From positions 248,001 through 312,000 of the forward strand of contig NZ_VOSM01000006.1 in the NCBI RefSeq assembly GCF_007997015.1: DNA of 64,000 bases. The letters run 5' to 3'. This DNA comes from Lujinxingia vulgaris (GTDB lineage: Bacteria; Myxococcota_A; Bradymonadia; Bradymonadales; Bradymonadaceae). Shown piece after piece: positions 45,935 to 54,469 of this stretch. The stretch's first letter is position 1; every line of letters begins with the position of its first letter. Both the position numbers and the translations under genes were made by a program. The notes under the pieces were generated by a model. That model worked only from the letters and a program-made list of their open reading frames with translations. It made no database searches and was not told the DNA's origin.

Positions 45935-47560
45935 ATGAATGAGTGGAAAAATCAGCAGGGAGTTGGGGCGGAGCGCGGCGCGCCGGCAGACTTTGCCGAC
46001 GCGACGACGTTGAAAGTTGTGGGCGCGCGCGATCTGCTCGCGCGCCTGCGTCCTTTGAGTGAGGCGGGGCGCGCGCGTGCGGCACAGGTGCACATCTTCC
46101 GCAACGCGGAGGCTCAGCGTTGGGACGCAGAGGTGGAGCGCCTGCGCACGCTCGATCTCTGGCGCCAGGATCATCCCGACGTTCAACGCCCGATCGCCGA
46201 TGCCCTTGGCGAACTGCCCGCCCTGGAGCGACCGCTGCGCCGGCTGCAACTTGCGGAAGTGCTGCGCGACGCGGAGCTCTTTGAGGTCAAACGCTTCCTT
46301 TTTTATGCCCTGGCGATCTTTGAGGCGGCCGCCGGCGCCGATGGCCTGCCGCGCCCCGGCGATCCAGGCTTTGAGGTGCTGCGCGAGACGATGGCCTCAA
46401 TGCACCCGGAGGCACAACCCAGCGCGCGTTTTCATCTGAGCGACCAGCTCGATGCGGCGCTGGCCCGGGCACGAAAGGCGCATCGCCGCACGGGGCGCGA
46501 ACTTCGTAAGGTTCGCGACGCTGCCGAGGCCGAGATCTGCGAGCGCCTGGGTGGACGTTTCGATGTGCGGGGCCGCTACCGACCCGAGGCCGGTATAACC
46601 CCCGACGATCATCGCCTGGCCTACCGGGCCGGGGCCTGGCAGCTGGTCGATGAGGCGGTGGTGGAGGCCGAGGCGGTTGTGGCCCGCGCCGGCGAGGAGG
46701 TGGAGACCTGCGAGCAGCAGGTGCGCGGGCGTTTGAGCGAACTTCTCACCCGGGTGCTCCCGCAGCTTGAGGGGGCGCTGGAGGCGCTGGTGCGTTTTGA
46801 TGAGGGGCTTGCGCGGGTGCGACTTCGCGAGGCGATCGGCGGATGCTGGCCGCGGCGTGACGAGCAGGCCGGGTTGGAGGTTGTGCAGGGGCGCGATCCT
46901 CGTCAGGTCGATCGCATTGGCGATGAGGTTCAGGCCATCGACGTGGCGCTCGACTCGCCGGTGACGGTGGTGCTCGGCCCGAATATGGGCGGAAAGTCCG
47001 CGCTCTTAAAGCTCGTGGGCCTGTGCCAGTTCTGCGCGCAGGCGGCGCTGCCGGTGCCCGCCGGCGGTTGCACCTTTGGCTTGATGGAGGGGCTGATCTA
47101 CGTGGGCAGTGAGGAGGGGGGCGTCGCCGAGGAGGAGGGGCTCTCCTCGTTCGGGCGCGAGGTGCGACGGCTTGTGGCGCATTGGGAGGGAGCCGCGCCC
47201 CGGCTGTGGCTACTCGATGAGCCGGGGCGCGGCACCCACCCGGCCGAGGGCGCGCGCTTTGCGCGGTCGGTGATTGAGGCCCGGCAGCAGGCCGGCGATC
47301 GCGTGGTCGCCGCTACGCATTTTCCCGAGATCGCCGCGGCCGACGACGTCGCGCGGTTGCGCATTGCCGGATTGCAGGTCAGCGATGAGGCGCTGCGCGC
47401 GGCGCTCGCCAGCGGAGATCGCCAGGATGTGGCGGGCCTCACCGCCGCGCTGCGCGCGCTGATGGACTACCGCCCTCAACCCAGTCGCGCCACCGATGTG
47501 CCCCGCGACGCCTGGCGGGTGGCCCGGGCCCTGGGTCTTGATCTGGGCGATGAGGGCTGA
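45935..47560 (+). CDS. MutS-family ATPase without mismatch-recognition domain
   Basis: A 541-residue protein with a helical lever-like N-terminal two-thirds and a C-terminal MutS ATPase: Walker A GPNMGGKS (about 348-355), Walker B LWLLDEPGRGTHPAEG and ATHFPEIAAADDVA. The N-terminal mismatch-binding domain of MutS is absent. Such short relatives include MutS2-like proteins and the MutS-like subunit of the lysine-aminomutase reactivase; no aminomutase genes are nearby. Mismatch repair as such is unlikely. Confidence 0.78.
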   Translation: MNEWKNQQGVGAERGAPADFADATTLKVVGARDLLARLRPLSEAGRARAAQVHIFRNAEAQRWDAEVERLRTLDLWRQDHPDVQRPIADALGELPALERPLRRLQLAEVLRDAELFEVKRFLFYALAIFEAAAGADGLPRPGDPGFEVLRETMASMHPEAQPSARFHLSDQLDAALARARKAHRRTGRELRKVRDAAEAEICERLGGRFDVRGRYRPEAGITPDDHRLAYRAGAWQLVDEAVVEAEAVVARAGEEVETCEQQVRGRLSELLTRVLPQLEGALEALVRFDEGLARVRLREAIGGCWPRRDEQAGLEVVQGRDPRQVDRIGDEVQAIDVALDSPVTVVLGPNMGGKSALLKLVGLCQFCAQAALPVPAGGCTFGLMEGLIYVGSEEGGVAEEEGLSSFGREVRRLVAHWEGAAPRLWLLDEPGRGTHPAEGARFARSVIEARQQAGDRVVAATHFPEIAAADDVARLRIAGLQVSDEALRAALASGDRQDVAGLTAALRALMDYRPQPSRATDVPRDAWRVARALGLDLGDEG

Positions 47561-48022
47561 GATCGCCCCGGCGCGCCCGAAAAACTTCCCCATGACCCGA
47601 AATCGGGTGAGGATGAGCGCTCTCAGCATCGCCAGCGGGCGAGGTGTGGGCGTGGTTTGATGTCGAAGAGCGGTCAAGAGGTGTTTTCTTAAAGTTTCTC
47701 TTTAAGTTTTTTGACCCGGCCCCCAACCTGTTGTCTTATGGGTTCACGATGTAGGTGCAGGTAGTCATGCAAGGAAGCGATCGACACCAGCATCGGGAGG
47801 TTCCCCTCCAGGGCGTCTCGGGCATGTTTTAAGTGCTTGAAAACGTTATGTCCTGAGAGCCCTCTGGCAGGATCTGCGATCTTTTGCTGGCCGAAGGCCA
47901 TCATGGTGCGCAGACTAAACGCCCTGTCAGGGCCAGCTCGGGTGAAGGGAGCGTCGATCGAAGTGTGGGCGCATAGTGCGTCGGACATCACCCAATCATC
48001 ACTCGTGGAAAGGAGTGGGCCC
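47561..48022. other. intergenic region upstream of csrA
   Basis: 462 bp with lower GC (especially 47680-47880) than the flanks. It contains the csrA promoter region and a possible antisense small gene at 47689-47904. AGGAG at 48011-48015 serves csrA. Confidence 0.5.
47689..47904 (-). CDS. possible small antisense protein (71 residues)
   Basis: A frame of 71 codons (MMAFGQQKIADPARG to GRVKKLKEKL) divergent from csrA. Its middle (FKHLKHARDALEG, SIASLHDYLHLHREP) looks amphipathic and protein-like with a basic tail. Third-position GC is clearly lower than in neighbouring genes and there is no good ribosome binding site. Unrecognised. Confidence 0.28.
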   Translation of the reverse strand: MMAFGQQKIADPARGLSGHNVFKHLKHARDALEGNLPMLVSIASLHDYLHLHREPIRQQVGGRVKKLKEKL

Positions 48023-48208
48023 ATGTTGACCCTAACCAGGAAGGTCGGGGAGTCGATTCGAATCGGGGAAGAGATCGAGATCGTCGTCAAAGAGATTCGC
48101 CGCAATCAGGTTCGCATCGGCATTGTCGCGCCGCGCGACGTTCCGATTTATCGCGAAGAGGTGTACGAGGCGATTCAGGAGGAGCAGGGCGACGACGAGG
48201 AGCCATAG
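48023..48208 (+). CDS. csrA: carbon storage regulator CsrA
   Basis: A 61-residue RNA-binding translational regulator. ATG 48023 gives MLTLTRKVGESIRIG; conserved L4, R6 and R44 (PIYREEVYEAIQ) form the GGA-RNA-binding surface. The longer open frame upstream is not part of the gene. AGGAG is in place, and it contains a GGA that CsrA itself could bind. The genes downstream concern glycogen, a classical CsrA target area. Confidence 0.95.
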   Translation: MLTLTRKVGESIRIGEEIEIVVKEIRRNQVRIGIVAPRDVPIYREEVYEAIQEEQGDDEEP

Positions 48209-48238
48209 AAAGCGGGCGACATACGCATCGGGAGCGCG

Positions 48239-48769
48239 ATGGGAAGCGAGCAGCAGCCGTACGCAGGGTATGGGATGTCTCAACGGGGAGAGACGCAGCT
48301 GGTGCTGCTATGGCGCGACCCGGAGGTGGGCTATGTGTACTGGGAGCTCGCCGGGGAGGTGCGTCCACGCGAAGCGTGGGCGCGCCTGATGCGTTTGAGG
48401 TCCGACAGGGAGTGGGAGGAGCTGGAGCGCTGGCGGATCGATGAGGCGCTCTCAGGGCGATTTGTGCGTGTGGATCAGGGGAGAGCGAGCTACCGGGCGG
48501 AGCTGGGGGTTGTGGGGTCGGACGGCAGCTTTGAGGTGCGGGTGAGCTCGGAGGTGAGCGAAGCTCCGGGGCGCAGCCCCGGTGAGGCAGCGCCACGTTT
48601 TGTGCGCGTGATGCTCAGCGAAAAGCGGGGCTTAAGCTGGGAGCCCACCGAACATACACACCCGTCGCTGGGGCGTTTTCTTCCTGGCGAGGGGGAGCGG
48701 CCGAGCTCGGCGGCGTTTGCAAAAGCTCAAAAAGACAGCGGGGTCAGGAGCTCCGAGGGGGACGCATGA
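48239..48769 (+). CDS. DUF4912-domain protein
   Basis: A 176-residue protein. LVLLWRDPEVGYVYWELAGE is the signature of DUF4912, a small domain found beside GH57 and other glycan enzymes. A Ser/Gly-rich tail follows. It starts 30 bp after csrA and its last 4 nt overlap the next gene (ATGA), so it is translationally coupled to the GH57 enzyme. Carbohydrate binding is a fair guess, not shown. Confidence 0.75.
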   Translation: MGSEQQPYAGYGMSQRGETQLVLLWRDPEVGYVYWELAGEVRPREAWARLMRLRSDREWEELERWRIDEALSGRFVRVDQGRASYRAELGVVGSDGSFEVRVSSEVSEAPGRSPGEAAPRFVRVMLSEKRGLSWEPTEHTHPSLGRFLPGEGERPSSAAFAKAQKDSGVRSSEGDA

Positions 48770-50391
48770 AGACGTATTTGAGCGTGGTGCTGCACGCGCA
48801 CCTGCCTTTTATTCGCCATCCGGAGCACGCCTACCACCTCGAAGAGATGTGGTTTTATGAGGCGATGCACGAGACCTACCTCCCGCTGCTGCAGGCCCTC
48901 GACCGGCTGGAGGCCGACGGGGTTGAGGGGAAGGTGACGCTGAGTTTGAGCGCGCCGCTGATCGCGATGATGGCCGACGGGCTTCTGCGCGAGCGTTTTG
49001 TGGCGCAGCTCGAGCGGATGCGGGATCTGGCGCGCGCGGAGCGCGCGCATGGCGAGCGGCCGCAGGGCGCGCGGGAACTCTCCGACTATTACGAGGCGCG
49101 TTTTGAGGGGTTGCGCACGTATTACCTCGATGAGCTCGGGGGCGATGTGCTCGCGCGCTTTAAACACCACGCTCAGGGCCATCGTCTGGAGCTGATGACC
49201 TGTGTGGGGACCCACCCGATCTTGCCTTTTCTGGAGAGCGACGCCGGCAGGCGCGCGCAGATCCGCGCGGGGATCGCCGAGTTTGAGCAGCATCTGGGCT
49301 TTCGGCCGCGCGGCATCTGGATCGCGGAGTGCGCCTTTGCGCCGGGCATCGATCGGCTGCTGGCCGAGGAGGGCATCGCCTTCGCGTGTCTGGAGGATGT
49401 GGGCATCCTCACCGCAGATGCGCCGCCCGTTTACGGCACCTACTCGCCACTGGTCTCTCCGGCGGGCGTGGCGTTTTTCGGGCGAGATCAGCTGGCGAGT
49501 GCGCAGGTCTGGAGCGCGAGTGAGGGGTATCCGGGGGATTATGATTACCGGGAGTTTTATCGGGACCTGGGCTACGACCTGCCGATGGAGGTGGTCGCGC
49601 CCTACATTCACCCCGACGGGATTCGGCATCATACCGGACTGAAATACCATCGCATCACCGGCGATGTGGACCTGGGCGATAAGGACTTCTACCGCCCGGA
49701 GGTCGCCGCTCGTCGCGCCCGGGAGCACGCCTCGCATTTTGTGCACGCGCGTCGCGACCAGGGACGCGATCTTTTTGAGAAGTTGGGGCAGCGCCCCGCG
49801 CACCTGACCTGCTCCTACGATGCGGAGCTCTTCGGGCACTGGTGGTTTGAGGGGCCGCTCTTTCTGGAGGCGGTGCTGCGCGAGGCCACCCATCATGAGG
49901 AGCTTCAGCTGGTCTCTCCGCTGGATTATCTGGCCGAAGAGCCGGTGCAGCAGCAGGCCACGCCCGGGATCTCGACCTGGGGCGAGGAGTCTTATTTTGG
50001 GGTGTGGCTCGATCCGTCGAACGCCTGGATTTACCGGCATCTTCGCAACGCCGAGGCGCGGATGTTGGAGCTTGTGGAAGACGTGGAGCGAGGCGGCCCT
50101 GGCGAGGATCCCAACCTCGGGCGCGCGCTGCGCCTGATGGGGCAGCAGCTGCTCTTAGCCCAGGCCAGCGACTGGGCGTTTATCATGAAGACGGGCACCA
50201 CCGTGGAGTACGCCCATCGCCGTCAGGCCGGGCACCTGGAGCATGTGGAAGCACTCGCGGAGATGATCGCTTCCAGGGCCGTCGACATCGAACTTCTCGA
50301 CGCGCTGGAAGCGCGCTACCCGATCTTCGGAACCCTTGATGCGGCGTGGTGGCGCGATGAGGCAAAGGTCGCTTTAAGCGTCGGCTCCTGA
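48766..50391 (+). CDS. GH57 1,4-alpha-glucan branching enzyme
   Basis: A 541-residue glycoside hydrolase family 57 enzyme. The N-terminal motif VVLHAHLPF, the nucleophile Glu188 in IWIAECAF and acid Asp352 in TCSYDAELFGHWWFEGP fit the branching enzymes of this family (nucleophile and acid about 165 residues apart). A helical C-terminal domain (from about residue 400) with LLLAQASDWAFIM is also typical. It introduces alpha-1,6 branches in glycogen in the cytoplasm. It is coupled to the DUF4912 gene and close to csrA. Confidence 0.9.
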   Translation: MKTYLSVVLHAHLPFIRHPEHAYHLEEMWFYEAMHETYLPLLQALDRLEADGVEGKVTLSLSAPLIAMMADGLLRERFVAQLERMRDLARAERAHGERPQGARELSDYYEARFEGLRTYYLDELGGDVLARFKHHAQGHRLELMTCVGTHPILPFLESDAGRRAQIRAGIAEFEQHLGFRPRGIWIAECAFAPGIDRLLAEEGIAFACLEDVGILTADAPPVYGTYSPLVSPAGVAFFGRDQLASAQVWSASEGYPGDYDYREFYRDLGYDLPMEVVAPYIHPDGIRHHTGLKYHRITGDVDLGDKDFYRPEVAARRAREHASHFVHARRDQGRDLFEKLGQRPAHLTCSYDAELFGHWWFEGPLFLEAVLREATHHEELQLVSPLDYLAEEPVQQQATPGISTWGEESYFGVWLDPSNAWIYRHLRNAEARMLELVEDVERGGPGEDPNLGRALRLMGQQLLLAQASDWAFIMKTGTTVEYAHRRQAGHLEHVEALAEMIASRAVDIELLDALEARYPIFGTLDAAWWRDEAKVALSVGS

Positions 50392-50474
50392 GGTCGCCAC
50401 CCCGGCGCTCCGGCCGGTGTTTAGATTTGGCCTCGTACCCTCGACGCCAGGCTGCACCGAAGATCGGAGGCCGT

Positions 50475-50930
50475 ATGAGCGACCTGCGCAAAGGAAGTTT
50501 CTTGATGGGCCGGGTGATCGCCGGATTTTTCTACCTGATCATGGGCCTCAACCACTTCGGGGCCTGGGAGACGCTGAGCACCTACGCCGCCGATAAAGGC
50601 GTGCTCTTTCCCTCCCTGGCAGTGGGGCTGAGCGGCGTGTTGCTGGTGATGGGAGGCGTGAGCCTGGCGCTGGGGCTGCGCCCGCTGCTCGGGGTGATCT
50701 GCATCGTGCTGGCGCTCTTGCCGATCACGCTGGTGATGCACAACTTCTGGGCGATCGATGAGGCGGCGGCCCGGCAGGTGGAGTTGACCTCGTTTTTGAA
50801 AAACGGGGGGCTGATGGGCTCGGCGCTGATCTTTTTAGCGCTGCGCGAGCCCTGGCCGATGAGTCTGGACGAGTGGATCGACACCTGGCGCTTTCGCCAG
50901 CGCCTTCGCCACGCGCGCGAGCATGGCTGA
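50475..50930 (+). CDS. DoxX-like small membrane protein
   Basis: A 151-residue protein with four membrane segments. ATG 50475 follows GGAGG. GRVIAGFFYLIMGLNHF is the first segment with the conserved N-H-F seen in DoxX/DoxD relatives; RQVELTSFLKNGGLMGSALI is the family K-N segment before helix 4. These proteins are linked to redox and sulfur stress in some bacteria; no substrate is proposed. Confidence 0.82.
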   Translation: MSDLRKGSFLMGRVIAGFFYLIMGLNHFGAWETLSTYAADKGVLFPSLAVGLSGVLLVMGGVSLALGLRPLLGVICIVLALLPITLVMHNFWAIDEAAARQVELTSFLKNGGLMGSALIFLALREPWPMSLDEWIDTWRFRQRLRHAREHG

Positions 50931-50969
50931 GGCCCCCGAGAGGCCGGGCAGTGATGGTGTAAGCCGTGA

Positions 50970-51542
50970 TTATTTCGCGACGGCTTCGCGCACCGCCTCG
51001 ATCACGCCGGGCATCGAGGATTCCTGGGCGCGGCGGCGCATCCAGCCGGGCACCGAGCCTTCGGGAGCGGCGTAGACCGAGTAGACAGCCAGGGTGCGGT
51101 CATTGTGGCCGTTGAAAGATTTGAGGCTCCAGTAGCCTTCGTTGAAGCGGTAGTTGCCCTCGATCATCGTCCACTGGCGGCGCCACTCCACCGGACCCTC
51201 GGTGTGGGTGGCAGTAGTGGTGGAGCGAAGATCGCTCAGCGGGAAGGGCAGCCCCACGACCGTCTCGCAGATCACCGTGTCGCCGTCGCGTGAGACCATG
51301 CGCGACTCTTTGATGCGCGGCATGGTGCGGCTGTAGTTGCCGCAGTCGCTGACGATCTTCCAGACATCGGCTGGCGAGGCATCGATCACGCCGGTGACGA
51401 TCATCCTCGGGATGTCACTGCCGCTGACGTCCTGCGTCTCCACCAGGATCTCGCCGGCGGCTAACTTCTCGTCGTTGGCGGAGGCCAGGGAGGCCGCCAG
51501 GGTAAGGGTGAGAAGAAGAGCTGTGCCGAGAGCGTGTCGCAT
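50970..51542 (-). CDS. periplasmic START/SRPBCC-fold protein
   Basis: A 190-residue protein with a cleavable signal peptide (MRHALGTALLLTLTLAASLA). The mature part has the SRPBCC pattern: VTGVIDASPADVWKIVSDCG, PRIKESRMVSRDGD, and a long C-terminal helix. It probably binds a hydrophobic molecule in the periplasm. Its 3' end meets the DoxX gene. Confidence 0.78.
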   Translation of the reverse strand: MRHALGTALLLTLTLAASLASANDEKLAAGEILVETQDVSGSDIPRMIVTGVIDASPADVWKIVSDCGNYSRTMPRIKESRMVSRDGDTVICETVVGLPFPLSDLRSTTTATHTEGPVEWRRQWTMIEGNYRFNEGYWSLKSFNGHNDRTLAVYSVYAAPEGSVPGWMRRRAQESSMPGVIEAVREAVAK

Positions 51543-51748
51543 CGTTGAAGATCCTCAAGAGTGAGTGGCGCGTCGCAATGTCTAACCCCGCGTGGGGAAA
51601 GGACGCGCTTGCCTAAGCGTGTGAAAGCCCCCAGAGTATAGGGCCTGCCAGCGCGTGAGAAAAGCATCGGCCAGAAGTCCGCGTCCTATCGAGACGAGGC
51701 CGATGCGCCATCATTCAAAGTTGTTCAGCCAGGACCCGGAGTTTCGAC

Positions 51749-53239
51749 GTGAGTGAGAGCCTGACCATCCCCGAGAAGGGGCTCGATAAGAAGATGTTGC
51801 TTGAGCAGATGCGCGAGCTTCGCGACGCCGACGGCAACTGGCGCGAGGGGCGCACCTGGAGCCTGGTGTATTACGCCGATGAGGAGCATTACGACTTTCT
51901 CAAAGAGGCGCATAACACCTTCTTTAGCGAGAACGGGCTTAACCCGATGGTGTTTAAGAGCCTGCGGCGCATGGAGTCGGAGGTGGTGCGGATGTCGGCC
52001 GAGATGCTCCACGGCGATAAGGACGTGGTGGGTACGATGACCTCGGGGGGCACCGAGTCGATCCTGATGGCGGTGAAGGCGGCGCGGGAGCGTTTTCGCA
52101 AAAAGCGCTTCATCTTCAACGGGCAGCCGGAGCTTGTGGCGCCGGAGTCGATCCACGTGGCCTTTGGCAAAGCGGCGCATTATTTCGGGCTAAAAGTCCG
52201 TTACGTGCCGCTCGGCGACGATTTTCGGGTGGATGTTGACGCGCTCAAGCGGGCGGTTAACCGTAACACGGCGCTGATCGCGGCCTCGGCGCCGCAGTAC
52301 GCCCACGGGGTGATCGACCCGATTGAGGAGATCGGGGCGTTCGCGCAAAAAGAGGACATCCCCTTTCATGTCGACGCGTGTTTTGGTGGCTTCTTTTTGC
52401 CCTGGATGGAGAAGCTCGGCTACGACCTGCCGCCCTTTGATTTTCGGGTGCCCGGGGTGACCTCGATCTCGGCCGATGTGCATAAGTACGGGTACGCGGC
52501 CAAGGGGGCGTCGGTGGTGCTCTATCGGGATATGAGCTACCTGAAGCATCAGTTCTACATCTCCACCGACTGGCCCGGGGGCATCTACCCCTCACCTTCT
52601 GCCGCGGGGACGCGTCCCGGGGGGCCTATTGCGGCGGCCTGGGCGGCGATGAAGGCGATGGGCGAGGAGGGTTATCTGAAGTTGACGCGCAAGACGATGG
52701 AGGCGGTGGAGGCCTTGCAGTCGGGAGTGCGGCGCATTGATGGCCTCAAGGTGCTCGGCAGCACCGATGGGCCGGTGGTCTGTGTGGCTTCCAATAGCCC
52801 GGAGGTCGACATTTACGCGGTGGTCGACCAGCTCAACGCGAAGGGCTGGAACCTCGACCGGCAGCAAAACCCCAACAGTTTTCACCTCTCGGTGACCGCG
52901 AATCATCTGCAGGCGGTGCCGGCCTTTCTGGACGATCTTCAGCAGGCGGTGGATCATGTGCGTGCGCACCCGGAGCTTAAGAGCGAGGGGCAGGCGGCGA
53001 TGTACGGCATGATCGCCAAGATCCCCTTCCGCGGGGCGGTCAAATTCAGCGTGCAGAAGATCATGGAGGGCATGTACGGCCCCGATGGCAAGGTGCCCGA
53101 TCTGGGTGGGGAGGCCAGCGAGGATGATGATCTGATCATGCAGCTGATGGATAAGTACGGCGATAAGGCGATGGGGATTCTGGAGAAGTTCGAGAGCTCC
53201 AAAGAGGTGATCAAAGACGCGTTGCCGTGGAAGAAGTGA
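51749..53239 (+). CDS. PLP-dependent lyase, sphingosine-1-phosphate-lyase-like
   Basis: A 496-residue fold-type I PLP enzyme of the group II decarboxylase branch. GTMTSGGTESILMAV binds the cofactor phosphate, FHVDACFGGF carries the ring-nitrogen Asp, and SADVHKYGYAAKG holds the Schiff-base Lys246. DWPGGIYPSPSAAGTRPGG is close to the sphingosine-1-phosphate lyase signature. No N-terminal membrane anchor is present, as in bacterial homologs. It would cleave a phosphorylated long-chain base to an aldehyde and phosphoethanolamine. GTG start with GGAG. No sphingolipid synthesis gene lies nearby. Confidence 0.8.
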   Translation: MSESLTIPEKGLDKKMLLEQMRELRDADGNWREGRTWSLVYYADEEHYDFLKEAHNTFFSENGLNPMVFKSLRRMESEVVRMSAEMLHGDKDVVGTMTSGGTESILMAVKAARERFRKKRFIFNGQPELVAPESIHVAFGKAAHYFGLKVRYVPLGDDFRVDVDALKRAVNRNTALIAASAPQYAHGVIDPIEEIGAFAQKEDIPFHVDACFGGFFLPWMEKLGYDLPPFDFRVPGVTSISADVHKYGYAAKGASVVLYRDMSYLKHQFYISTDWPGGIYPSPSAAGTRPGGPIAAAWAAMKAMGEEGYLKLTRKTMEAVEALQSGVRRIDGLKVLGSTDGPVVCVASNSPEVDIYAVVDQLNAKGWNLDRQQNPNSFHLSVTANHLQAVPAFLDDLQQAVDHVRAHPELKSEGQAAMYGMIAKIPFRGAVKFSVQKIMEGMYGPDGKVPDLGGEASEDDDLIMQLMDKYGDKAMGILEKFESSKEVIKDALPWKK

Positions 53240-53285
53240 GGTTTTTAGATCAAGGATGTGCGGTGTAAGTCTTTGATATGAAAAG

Positions 53286-53317
53286 AAAAAGGGACGCGCG
53301 ATGCGCGTCCCTTTTTT
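53286..53317. terminator. shared intrinsic terminator
   Basis: AAAAAGGGACGCGC-GAT-GCGCGTCCCTTTTTT, symmetrical with A and T runs. It lies between the convergent lyase and lipoprotein genes. Confidence 0.92.
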
Positions 53318-53338
53318 GTTGCTCGGGCTTCAAAAAAA

Positions 53339-54469
53339 TTATTCTTCGGCCGGGACTTCCTCGCAGAAGTCGAGGTCGGGGAAGCCGGCGGGGGGCTCGC
53401 AGACGGCGGTGACCGCGCCGCAGATGTCGGTGCACATGTCGGGGGTGCCTTCGGGGACGAGGTCTTCGGGCACGATGCCGCCGGCCAGGGCGGCCTGTCC
53501 GGCGGGGATGTCGACGTTGGCGGTGGGGAAGACGACCTGAGAGTCGCCGAAGGTCAGGGTGCCGTCGAAGAAGTCGTTGCCGTCTTCGTCTTTGATGATG
53601 TCGGCGTAGAGCACGACGTCTTTGAGCTCGACGGTGGCCACGCCGAGCACGGGCACCGAGACGTCAAAGCTCTCGGTGGTGAGAAAGCGGGTGCCGTCGT
53701 TTTCGACGATCTGGCCGCGGGCGAAGAGGGCCCAGCTCTCTTCATCGTCGGCGATGGTGATGACCTCGGGGTCGAGGCTGGTTTTCTCCGCGCGGCTCTC
53801 ATCCACCTTGCCCTTGGCGCCGGCCAGGGCGAAGCGGCCATCGGATTGGACGCGCAGGTCGCTCACGAGCGTGAGCACGGCGTTGAGGCCGCTGACGCTG
53901 AGGCTGCCACCGAGGATGTAGATGCCGTCCTGGAACTCGATGTTGGCGTTGGGGTCGCCGCCGGAGACGCCGAACTGGATGTTGTAGAGGTACCCCGTGC
54001 CGGTATCGAAGCCCTCGGGGTCGCTCAAACCTTCGACGATCTCCAGGATGAGCGAGGAGCCGGGGCGAGCGAATTCGGGGGCGATGGTGATGTGTGCGGC
54101 GGTGGCGTCGTCGTTAAAGGCGATGCTCATGGCTTCGCACTCGCCATCTGACGCCATGCAGGTCGGGGCCAGGGGCTCGACGTCGGCGGAGGCGGGCACG
54201 CGACGCAGGCCGCGGTCGCGTGGCCAAAGGCGCACGCCGACGGTCTCCGGGTCGACGGCTTTGGTGAACTCGAAGACCAGGGGTTCATCGGCGACGGCCA
54301 CGCGGCTGTCGCCCAGGTTGAGCTGCGCCTCGGGCGGGGCGATGTACTCCTGGCAGCCCGCGCCCAAAAGCGACGTAAGCGCGATCGCAGCGCCAGCGAA
54401 GAACGAGATTTTTTTAGAAAAGAAGCTCAAAACGGTTCTCCACGAGGAAGGATCGGACGGCGTCGCCAT
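53339..54469 (-). CDS. lipoprotein with Ig-like N-terminal domain
   Basis: A 376-residue predicted lipoprotein with lipobox LLGAGC. The ATG at 54469 overlaps the preceding gene by 56 nt; a TTG at 54430 (LSFFSKKISFFAGAAIALTS) is a realistic alternative start just before the signal peptide. The mature N-terminus (DSRVAVADEPLVFEFTKAVD) resembles bacterial Ig-like/'SbsA' domains that open with a Pro/Asp motif. The rest is unrecognised, ending with three Cys pairs. It lies directly after a beta-barrel protein gene and probably works with it at the outer membrane. Confidence 0.75.
   Translation of the reverse strand: MATPSDPSSWRTVLSFFSKKISFFAGAAIALTSLLGAGCQEYIAPPEAQLNLGDSRVAVADEPLVFEFTKAVDPETVGVRLWPRDRGLRRVPASADVEPLAPTCMASDGECEAMSIAFNDDATAAHITIAPEFARPGSSLILEIVEGLSDPEGFDTGTGYLYNIQFGVSGGDPNANIEFQDGIYILGGSLSVSGLNAVLTLVSDLRVQSDGRFALAGAKGKVDESRAEKTSLDPEVITIADDEESWALFARGQIVENDGTRFLTTESFDVSVPVLGVATVELKDVVLYADIIKDEDGNDFFDGTLTFGDSQVVFPTANVDIPAGQAALAGGIVPEDLVPEGTPDMCTDICGAVTAVCEPPAGFPDLDFCEEVPAEE

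Noticed and set aside
47837-48022. 62-residue N-terminal extension of CsrA
   Set aside because: CsrA starts at its canonical MLTLTRK with AGGAG; the extension is unlike any family member.
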